The notes under the pieces: model-generated
What the model saw: only the letters and a program-made list of their open reading frames with translations
Told to the model about the DNA's origin: nothing
Database searches by the model: none
In this document: in pieces, positions 55,655 through 64,000 of the stretch
Numbering within the stretch: the first letter of the stretch is position 1
Layout of the letters: every line of letters begins with the position of its first letter
Program-made: the position numbers and the translations under genes
Assembly (NCBI GenBank): GCA_963716095.1
Contig: CAVQSV010000023.1
Coordinates: 682,001-746,000, forward strand
Length of the DNA stretch: 64,000 bases
Direction: 5' to 3'
From: Sva-07 sp963716095
GTDB lineage: Bacteria; Actinomycetota; Acidimicrobiia; Acidimicrobiales; Ilumatobacteraceae

Positions 55655-56675
55655 ATGACGGACGAGATCCGCGACGAGATTCGCGGCTTCGGGGCCCATT
55701 CCGTTCGAACGGTTCATGGAACTGGCGTTGTATGGCGCGGAGGGGTTCTACACCAAGGTCGACGGCGGGTCCGCTGGGCGACGGGGTGACTTCATCACCT
55801 CGCCAGAGGTCGGACCGCTGTTCGGAGCGGTGATCGGCCGCTACCTCGACGCCGAGTGGGAACGCATCGGCCGACCGGACGAGTTCACCGTGATCGACGC
55901 CGGTGCCGGGCCGGGCACGCTCGCCCGGTCGGTGCTGACCGCGCGGCCTGCGTGCGCCGACGCCCTGCGGTACGTGGCCCTGGAGATCTCCGACGTGCAG
56001 CGTGCTCGCCACCCCGACGGTGTCGAATCGACCGCAGCGATGCCGACCGATCCGTTCGACGGCGTCGTGATCGCCAACGAACTGCTCGACAACCTGCCCT
56101 TCCGCCTCGCCGTGTTCGATCAGGCGTGGCGTGAGTCGTTCGTGCAGGTCGACGCCGACGGTCGTTTCGTCGAGGTGCTGTCGGCCCCGCTCGACCCCTG
56201 TCCGTCGTTCCTGCCGGCGGCCGGGGCGTTCGGCGCTCGAGCACCGTTGATCGACCGGGCAGCGGAGTTCGTGGCCGACGCACGGGCGATCGTCCGGAGT
56301 GGTTCGGTGCTCGCCATCGACTACGCGACACCGATCACCGCCATGCTCGCCGGGCGGCCGTACCGCGACTGGCTGCGCACCTATCGCGGCAACGAACGCG
56401 GCGAGCACTACCTCGCCGCCCCGGGCGCGCAGGACATCACGATCGACGTACCGATCGACCAGCTGCCCGAACCGGACACCGTCCGCGCGCAGGCAGCGTT
56501 CCTGCAGCTGTGGGGGATCGGTGAACTCGTCGACGAGGGCAAGCGGGTCTGGGAGGAACAGGCGGCGCGCCCGGGTCTCGAAGCGATGAAGATGCGCAGT
56601 CGCATCAGCGAGGCCGAAGCGTTGCTCGACCCGGACGGGCTGGGCGGCTTCCTCGTTGCCGAGTGGCGGAGCTGA
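55655..56675 (+). CDS. COG1565 / NDUFAF7-type SAM-dependent methyltransferase (frame broken once)
   Basis: The family's mitochondrial member NDUFAF7 methylates an Arg of the complex I 49 kDa subunit, the NuoD homologue. Here the gene directly follows the nuo operon, which fits a role in complex I assembly, though that is inference. The ATG at 55655 opens MTDEIRDEIRGFG; one extra G in GGGG at 55691-55694 shifts the frame. The next frame continues PIPFERFMELALYGAEGFYT, the family hallmark. The main body has RRGDFITSPEVGPLFGAVIGRYLD, VIDAGAGPGTLARSVL and FDGVVIANELLDNLPFRLAVF. Reconstructed length is about 339. Confidence 0.88.
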
Positions 56676-56687
56676 CCGAGGAGCGGT

Positions 56688-58146
56688 TCAGGCGACCTCG
56701 TTGCCGGCGGGGTCGATGATGTGCCAGTGGCCGCGGTCGTCTCGGTAGACCTCGAAGCCGGTCTCCTTGAGGTGTTGGTGGCCGTTGCACAATGGTTGGC
56801 CGTTCCTCGGGACGGTGGCGCCGTGGGCCTTCCAGCCGAGGGAGTGGTCGGCGTCGCACCAGGCAACGGGTTGGTCGCAGCCGATCCACACGCACATCGT
56901 GAGCAACAGCATGACGGCATCGCGCGACGAGCCGCGGAACAACCGTGAGCGTCGGCCGAGGTCGATGACGGTGCCGGACGAGTCGTAGACCACGCGTCGG
57001 ATGTGATTGACGAGGGCGGCGTTGACGGCGTCGTCGGGGTGCAGCCGACGTCCGCTCCGGGTTCGCGACACCACGTTGCGGAATCGGCGTGGGTCGGGGG
57101 TGTCGCCGGAGGCGTGCGCCTGCATGGTCTCGTTGTCGAGCAGGATGTCGACGGTGATACTGCTCGCGGGTGGTCGGGCGACGTCGGGGTCGCGGCTCAC
57201 CGAGGCTCGCGCCATCGCCAACATCGCGTCGGCGCGACGCTGCGCTGAGGTTCGGGCGAGGTCGGTCTGGGTGGCGTGGTCGCCGAGGCGTTGGCGGGCC
57301 TCGGCCCAGTCGCTGCGCCACTCGGCGTCGAGGAACCAGGCGAAGATCTCAGCGAACTCGACGCCCAGCAGTTCGGGGAGGTACCCGGTGAGGTTCCAGC
57401 CGCCGTCGGGCCGTGGGCGCAGGTCGACGTCGCGTCGCGCCGTTGCGCGTTCGTTGCTCGCGTCGTCGCCGTCGGGGTCGGCGAGGGCCTCCCAGGTGCG
57501 CAGGTTCCGCTCGAACTCGACGAACGGCAGGTCGATCGCGTCGTCGAGCAGCAAGCCGGCGTCGCGGGCCAACACCTCGGCGTCGATGCGCGGGTTGGCA
57601 GCGACGCGGCCCATCGCTTCGCTCTGGGCGACGCCGACGACACCGCGCGTGTGCGGCGGCACGCCACTCGGGCAGGTGGTCGCGCATGCGGGCGGTCTGC
57701 AGGCGTCGATACGCCTCGGGACCCGACAGCTGCGCGCGCTGTTTGAGGTAGGTCCTGGCGTTCATGTAGCCCTGCGACCGGAACGGGTTGCGGGCGTCGA
57801 CGATGGCAGCGACATCGGTGGCCGCGGCGTCGGTCATCCGTCGGAGCTGCTCGACACCGGCGACGAGTTGGTCGAGTAGTTGAGGGTCGGCGGTGACGGC
57901 ATCGATCGAGCTCAGCGTGGCGATGGCATCGACCGCACTCGCCAGCATCGCCGCGACGTCACCGTCGGGGGCCGGTTCGACATCGGCGCTCGCAGAGCCA
58001 TCGTCGACCGGGTCGAACCCGGCCACGGGCGGCACCGAACCCGGGAACGGACGGACCGCCGCTCGCCACGCATCGAGGTACTCCAGACCGGCCAACGGCG
58101 CGTCCGCGTCGACGGGCGGCGACGTCGTGGCGGAGCAGGAACTCAT
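56688..58146 (-). CDS. DUF222 / HNH endonuclease-domain protein (frame broken once)
   Basis: This is a member of the actinobacterial DUF222-HNH family (13E12-repeat type), abundant and of unclear role. The N-terminal two-thirds is helical DUF222 sequence (LLDQLVAGVEQLRRMTDAAATDV, RTYLKQRAQLSGPEAYRRL). The C-terminus has the HNH zinc/nuclease site: GCDQPVAWCDADHSLGWKAHG and NGQPLCNGHQHLKE. The two parts are in different frames that meet near 57650-57662; one extra base in a GGCGGC run explains it, joining LPEWRAA to HTRGVVGVAQSEAMG. The start is the ATG at 58146. Reconstructed length is about 485 residues. Confidence 0.85.
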
Positions 58147-58272
58147 GTCTCCATCATGACGAGGGGGTACCACAGAGATGCCGGGTACCGATCATGCACC
58201 CAACGGAGGCGTCGGCTGCATTGTCGGGAAACTGGCGGGGGTGTCCGTCGACGCGTCTGCGAGGATCGGTCG

Positions 58273-59124
58273 ATGGGTGATCTCGCAACCGACACCACCG
58301 TCGAGCAGACCGACGCATCGACCTTCACGTGTGACCTGTCGCCCGACTGGGAGATCTGGGGGCCGAACGGCGGCTACCTCGCAGCGGTCGCACTGCGGGC
58401 GGCCGGCATGGCCAGCGGACGCGCCCGCCCCGCGTCGATCAACGCACACTTCGTCGGCGCCGGGCGCAGCGAACCGGTCGACATCGACGTCGAGGTGAAT
58501 CGGCACACCAAGGTCGCCACCTCGGTCACCGCCCGGATCACCCAGGAGGGCCGGCCACTGCTCGTCGCCACGGTGTGGGGTGTCGACGGCGACCTCGACG
58601 GGTTGGAGCATCACACCACGCTCGGCCCGCACGACGTGCCCGACCCCGAGGACCTCCAGAGCACCGAGGAGCTGCTCGGCGTGCAGGAGGATGGGCCACC
58701 GCGACATCCGTTCTGGGGGAACATCGAGCAACGACCAACCGAGTGGATCGACGACTGGGAGAACCGCGAGGCGTCGGAGCCGTCGACCCGTGCGTGGGTG
58801 AAGTTCGTTCCCACGGCGACGTTTGCCGATCCATGGGTCGACGCCTGCCGGTCGCTGATTCTGATCGACCTCGACTCGTGGCCGTCGGCCACCCGAGCCC
58901 ACCTCGGCGACCTCGAACACTTCGCCCCGACCATCGAAGTGACCGCTCGCTTCATCGGCTCGACCACCGACGAACCATGGCTGTTGAGCGAAGCGAGTGC
59001 GCCGGTCGCAACAGGCGGTCTCGTCGCCGGTGTCGGCCAGATCTGGACACGCGACCGCCAGCTCGTCGCGCTCGGAGGCAGCACGTTGCTCTGCCGCCCC
59101 GCCATGCGACGACCGGACCGATGA
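58273..59124 (+). CDS. acyl-CoA thioesterase family protein (TesB-like double hotdog)
   Basis: This 283-residue protein reads as a double hotdog-fold thioesterase: WEIWGPNGGYLAAVALRAAGMASG (the GGY-LAA helix start typical of acyl-CoA thioesterase II-like proteins), SINAHFVGAGRSEPVDIDVEV, and the second hotdog ending SEASAPVATGGLVAGVGQIWTRDRQLVALGGSTLL. It should hydrolyse acyl-CoA in the cytoplasm; chain length cannot be told. The ATG at 58273 is chosen. It lies 126 bases from the divergent HNH gene. A hairpin covers its stop codon, so it is probably transcribed apart from the acetyl-CoA synthetase gene. Confidence 0.8.
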   Translation: MGDLATDTTVEQTDASTFTCDLSPDWEIWGPNGGYLAAVALRAAGMASGRARPASINAHFVGAGRSEPVDIDVEVNRHTKVATSVTARITQEGRPLLVATVWGVDGDLDGLEHHTTLGPHDVPDPEDLQSTEELLGVQEDGPPRHPFWGNIEQRPTEWIDDWENREASEPSTRAWVKFVPTATFADPWVDACRSLILIDLDSWPSATRAHLGDLEHFAPTIEVTARFIGSTTDEPWLLSEASAPVATGGLVAGVGQIWTRDRQLVALGGSTLLCRPAMRRPDR

Positions 59125-59159
59125 GTTTGCGCGCCGACATGTGGCGCGGAAGCTCATCG
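59119..59159 (+). terminator. hairpin at the thioesterase stop codon, possible terminator
   Basis: Arms at 59119-59135 and 59143-59159 pair over 17 positions with one wobble and one mismatch around a loop of seven bases. The stop codon lies in the left arm. There is no U-tract after it, so termination is plausible but not certain. Confidence 0.5.
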
Positions 59160-59208
59160 CTCGGCTCGCCCTGTCGATCGTCGAGGCGGTTGATCTACCA
59201 TCGCACGC

Positions 59209-61173
<1,965 letters not shown>

Positions 61174-61211
61174 GGTCTCAAGCTCGCAGCGTCACGTGCC
61201 GATGGAGCTAC

Positions 61212-63136
61212 ATGGCTCCGCCTGACGGCAATCGCGTCCCACGTATCCCCACCCTCTCCTGGGACTCGGTGGTCGACAGTGACGAAACCACGACGCCACC
61301 CGAATCCGTCGAAGTCCCGGTGGCAGCGGTGGCGATCGAACCCGACACCTCAGCGGTGCCGGCTGAACCCGTGGTGGTCGCCGCGCCGGCCGAACCGGCG
61401 ACGCCGGCAGTGCCGGTTGAACCCATCAGCCTCTTGCCGTTGTCGCTCGACGTGGCAGCGCCCGTCGCTGCGCCGTCGCCGCCTGCGCCAGCGGCACCTG
61501 AGCCAGCTGTCACGGCGCCGCCGACATCAGACGACCGGCCCTCGGTTCGAACGGCGCCCCCGCCGGCCATCGTGCCCGTTGTCGGTGACGTCCCCGCAGG
61601 GCCGGCGCCGCTCGCGCGGCCGCGGCACCGGACGCGGCACCGGACGCGGCACCGGACGATGGCGCACTTCCTCCCATCCAGGAGGCCACCCCGGCCCCGC
61701 TGCCGAGTGGGCCGCTGCTCCCGTCGGTCGCGCCAGCGGTTCCACAGCCGGCGCCGGCGGCGGCGAACTTCGAGTTCGACGCGGCATCGGTCGCCGCGCC
61801 GCCCACCCGGCAGCCGGTACGTCGCAAGGGACGTGGCGGCCTGAAGCTCCTCATGACCCTCGTCGTGCTCGGCGGCCTCGTCGCCGCGGGCGTCGTGTTC
61901 GGCCAGCCCTACCTCTTCCCGAGCGACTGGGACGATGCCACGGCGCCGTACGCCGAAGCCGTCGAGTCCGCAAGTGGCGTCGACTTCGTCGAACCCCTGA
62001 CGATCACCGCAGTGCCGTCAGCGGAGTTCGCCGCTCGACTCACCGCAGAACTCGCGCCAGCGACGCCGCAACAGGTCGCCGAGTGGCGTGCACTCGGGCT
62101 GGCCACCGGCCCGGTCGACGACGCCACGATCACCCCGCAGCTCGCCGGCTGGCGCGACGTGGTCTACGCCACCGACGACGGCCAGGTGTACCACGACGCC
62201 GGTGTGGCGGCCGGCCCTGGCCTCGATGCCGAACTGACGCAGGCGGTGGCTGCTGCATCGCTCGATCAGCAGTACTCCTGGTCGCGCGATCAGGCGCAAC
62301 GATCGGTCGACGACAACGTGGCCACGTCGGCGGAGGTGCTCCGCCAGACCCGGGCCATCCAGCGCAGCTCCGATTTCGCCGGCGCAATTGCGCCTGTCCC
62401 GACGGCGCAGCTCGACGGACTCCCCGCCGTCGTCGCCTATCAGCTGCTGGCTCCGCACGTGTTCGCAGAGTTCCCGACCACCGACGAACCGAACCAGCTG
62501 ATCGCCCTCGCGTCGAGCGGCCAGGATCCCGTCGGCGATGCCGCCCCGGTCCCTCCGTCGCTGCCCGTGCTGGCCGACGGCGACGTGATGACCGATTCAC
62601 CGGTGATGCAGGACCGGTCGTTCTGGTTCCTCGTGTTCGCCGGCCTGCTCGACGGCCCGACCGCGTTCTCCGCGAGCGAGGCCATCGTCGAGAACTCGGT
62701 GGTCCACGCCACACGCGGAGCGACCGAATGTGTCTATGCCACCTTCTCCGGTGGCGGCGTCGACGAGACCGCCATGCTGCGGTCGGCGCTCAGCACGTGG
62801 AGCGAACGGGCGCCCGCCGAGTTCGCGAGCTCGGTCACCGCCCTGCCGGACGGCTCGCTGCAGCTGTCGTCGTGTGATCCCGGGGCTGCGTTCGCTGCGC
62901 CGCTGCGGGCCACAGCAGTCGATGAACTGATCGCGTACCGCTCGCTGGAGCTCGCGACCGCAGAAGCGGTCGCCGAACAAGGTGGAGGCGACCCCGAGTT
63001 CACCTTCGTGTGGAATCTGATCACGTCGTCGACCATGCCGAACGACGTGGCGACGCTCTCGGCCGGATCACCGCCCGGCCAGATCGCCACCGTCGCCAGC
63101 GATTCCGTCGCCGCGCTGTACGACCTCGCCGGCTGA
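61212..63136 (+). CDS. Ala/Pro-rich membrane-anchored protein with extracytoplasmic domain (frame broken once)
   Basis: The ATG at 61212 opens MAPPDGNRVPRIPTLSWDSVV, followed by about 120 residues of Ala/Pro/Val/Glu-rich low-complexity sequence. Near 61600-61625 the frame is lost; the frame carrying on reads AAPDAAPDAAPDDGALPP, then a basic RRKGRGGLKLLMTLVVLGGLVAAGVVF, a membrane anchor, and a domain of about 410 residues outside. This implies one missing base. The outer domain, with ATAPYAEAVESASGVDFVEPL and repeated helical stretches, matches nothing I recognise. Actinobacterial proteins of this plan are often surface proteins. Three 12-base units (61622-61657) lie at the junction. Confidence 0.7.
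61622..61657 (+). repeat. three tandem 12-base units at the frame junction
   Basis: Three exact copies of GCGGCACCGGAC encode A-A-P-D repeats in the correct frame, or Arg/His runs in the wrong one. A repeat this short and GC-rich is a likely place for the nearby indel. Confidence 0.85.
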
Positions 63137-63166
63137 CCGACGGCCGCCACCACCAACCCGGCGCGC

Positions 63167-63655
63167 TCAGTCGCGGAAGTTCTGGAACTGCAGCGGGATG
63201 CCGATGTCCTCGGCCTTCAACATCGCGATCACGTCCTGGAGGGCGTCCCGCTTCTTCGCCGACACCCGAATCGACTCGCCCTGGGTCTGGCTGGATGTCC
63301 CCTTCGGTGCGTTGGCCTTGATCAGCTTGTTGATCTCCTTGGCCTTGTCGGACGAGATCCCCACCTTGATGGTGACCACCTGACGAACGGTGTCCTGAGT
63401 GGCGTCCTGGACGTCGCCGTAGTCGACGCCACGCAGCGACACCCCTCGCTTGACGAGCTTCTCCTCGAGGACGGTGCGCAGCGCGTCGAGCCGATCGCGG
63501 CTCACGGTGGCCAAGGTGATCACCATCTCGTTCTGCTCGATCGTGGAGTTGGTGTTCTTGAAATCGAACCGGTTGGCGATCTCGCGCTGCGCCTGGTCGA
63601 CAGCGTTGCGGACCTCCTGGGCATCGACTTCGGATACGACATCGAACGTTGGCAT
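63167..63655 (-). CDS. YajQ family nucleotide-binding protein (DUF520)
   Basis: This protein of 162 residues matches YajQ: MPTFDVVSEVDAQEVRNAVDQAQREIANRFDFKNTNSTIE at the N-terminus and ending DVIAMLKAEDIGIPLQFQNFRD. It has two ferredoxin-like subdomains. Members bind nucleotides or tRNA; in Xanthomonas a YajQ homologue binds cyclic di-GMP, which should not be assumed here. The ATG at 63655 is chosen. It is convergent with the Ala/Pro-rich gene and divergent from the tRNA-Tyr gene. Confidence 0.93.
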   Translation of the reverse strand: MPTFDVVSEVDAQEVRNAVDQAQREIANRFDFKNTNSTIEQNEMVITLATVSRDRLDALRTVLEEKLVKRGVSLRGVDYGDVQDATQDTVRQVVTIKVGISSDKAKEINKLIKANAPKGTSSQTQGESIRVSAKKRDALQDVIAMLKAEDIGIPLQFQNFRD

Positions 63656-63699
63656 GGCGTTCAGGGTAACGACCGGTACGCTCTCAGCGCTCAACCAAT

Positions 63700-63784
63700 G
63701 GGTCGGTGCCCGAGCGGCCAAAGGGAGCAGACTGTAAATCTGCCGGCATTGCCTTCGAAGGTTCAAATCCTTCCCGGCCCACCA
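63700..63784 (+). tRNA. tRNA-Tyr (GTA anticodon)
   Basis: A class II tRNA of 85 bases with encoded CCA. The acceptor stem (63700-63706 with the CCGGCCC before the discriminator A at 63781) has one T-G wobble. The D-arm is CCC/GGG. The anticodon arm GCAGA/TCTGC encloses CTGTAAA with anticodon GTA. The variable arm is long, as expected for bacterial tRNA-Tyr, and the T-arm GAAGG/CCTTC is complete. Confidence 0.96.
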
Positions 63785-63827
63785 CGTCGAAACGCTGGCG
63801 CCTCGTGCGCCAGCGTTTCGACGTTTT
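63785..63827 (+). terminator. strong hairpin terminator after tRNA-Tyr
   Basis: A perfect 17-base inverted repeat (63785-63801 and 63807-63823) with a five-base loop follows directly after the CCA and ends in TTTT. It serves the tRNA. The convergent acetyltransferase stop codon at 63827-63829 touches it, so it may also stop transcripts from that side, but the minus-strand side has no U-tract. Confidence 0.9.
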
Positions 63828-64000
63828 CAGAGCATCAGTTGCAGCACCGCAACGTCGAGCCAGCGGTTGAACTTGCGCCCGACTTCGCGCTCGACGCCGA
63901 CGAGTTCGAATCCGCAGCCCAGGTGGAGCGCGCGCGACGCCGTGCCGCTCGCCTCGACCCGGGCGACGATCGAGTGGAACCCGGAGTCTGCAGCAATGCC
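63827..64000 (-). CDS. GNAT acetyltransferase, C-terminal part (cut by window edge)
   Basis: Only the last 57 residues are in the window. They read as a GNAT C-terminus of the phosphinothricin acetyltransferase (PAT) type: SIVARVEASGTASRALHLGCGFELVGVEREVGRKFNRWLDVAVLQLML. The pattern of A-S-x-A-S-x-A-L-H followed by G-F-x-x-V-G and R-x-V-G-x-K-F-x-R-W-L-D is distinctive. The rest of the acetyl-CoA-binding core lies to the right. The substrate is unknown, but PAT-like enzymes acetylate amino groups of small amino acid analogues. The frame is open to the edge. Confidence 0.75.
   Translation of the reverse strand, partial: GIAADSGFHSIVARVEASGTASRALHLGCGFELVGVEREVGRKFNRWLDVAVLQLML

Overview
The window is GC-rich DNA with GTG/TTG starts, short intergenic gaps and many ATGA/GTGA start-stop overlaps. 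It carries a DUF222-HNH nuclease, several lipoproteins and a lysine/alanine-tailed HbhA-like protein. This fits a high-GC actinomycete, most likely of the Acidimicrobiia/Ilumatobacter type; that placement is inference from style and gene content, with no phylogeny run. No rRNA, CRISPR array or insertion sequence was seen, and no gap between genes exceeds about 180 bases.

Layout. 1-12.7 kb: the end of an ABC solute-binding protein, lipoproteins, a cyclophilin, a YcaQ-type DNA glycosylase, an MpaB-like protein, an AI-2E-type permease, asparaginase, a metallo-beta-lactamase-fold hydrolase, a pectinacetylesterase-like lipoprotein, threonine ammonia-lyase, a RimK-type ligase with its protease partner, and a mechanosensitive channel. 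12.8-15.6 kb: a three-gene run of TylF-like methyltransferase, cupin/JmjC-like hydroxylase and a second methyltransferase. 15.7-29.4 kb: a biosynthetic cluster with an acyl-CoA-dehydrogenase-type flavoprotein, a PhyH-type dioxygenase, a free adenylation enzyme, a free carrier protein, a two-module NRPS and an MFS exporter. 29.4-43.9 kb: housekeeping and transport genes (fhs, udp, metH, several MFS proteins), an HbhA/phasin-like protein and regulators. 44-55.6 kb: aquaporin Z, then nuoABCDHIJKLMN without nuoE, nuoF or nuoG. 55.6-64 kb: a COG1565 methyltransferase, HNH nuclease, thioesterase, acetyl-CoA synthetase, a membrane-anchored Ala/Pro-rich protein, YajQ, tRNA-Tyr and a partial acetyltransferase.

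The most striking feature is in the NRPS. Its first adenylation domain is interrupted between core motifs A8 and A9 by a domain of about 330 residues carrying a PP-loop ATP-pyrophosphatase motif (SGGKDST) and paired CxxC motifs. A hand alignment of the same adenylation domain gives the specificity code D-L-T-K-I-G-E-V-G, the known asparagine code. An assembly line that activates Asn and carries a built-in PP-loop enzyme suggests ATP-dependent chemistry on a carrier-bound residue (thioamide, nitrile or amide formation). I know of interrupted adenylation domains carrying methyltransferase, ketoreductase or oxidase inserts, but not this one. The free adenylation enzyme, carrier and dehydrogenase beside it look like a starter-unit cassette.

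Caution on the data: at least nine otherwise intact genes, including nuoM and nuoN, are each broken by a single-base indel, mostly in short G or C runs. This looks more like consensus error than decay. Broken genes are given here with their reconstructed spans and the place where the frame changes.
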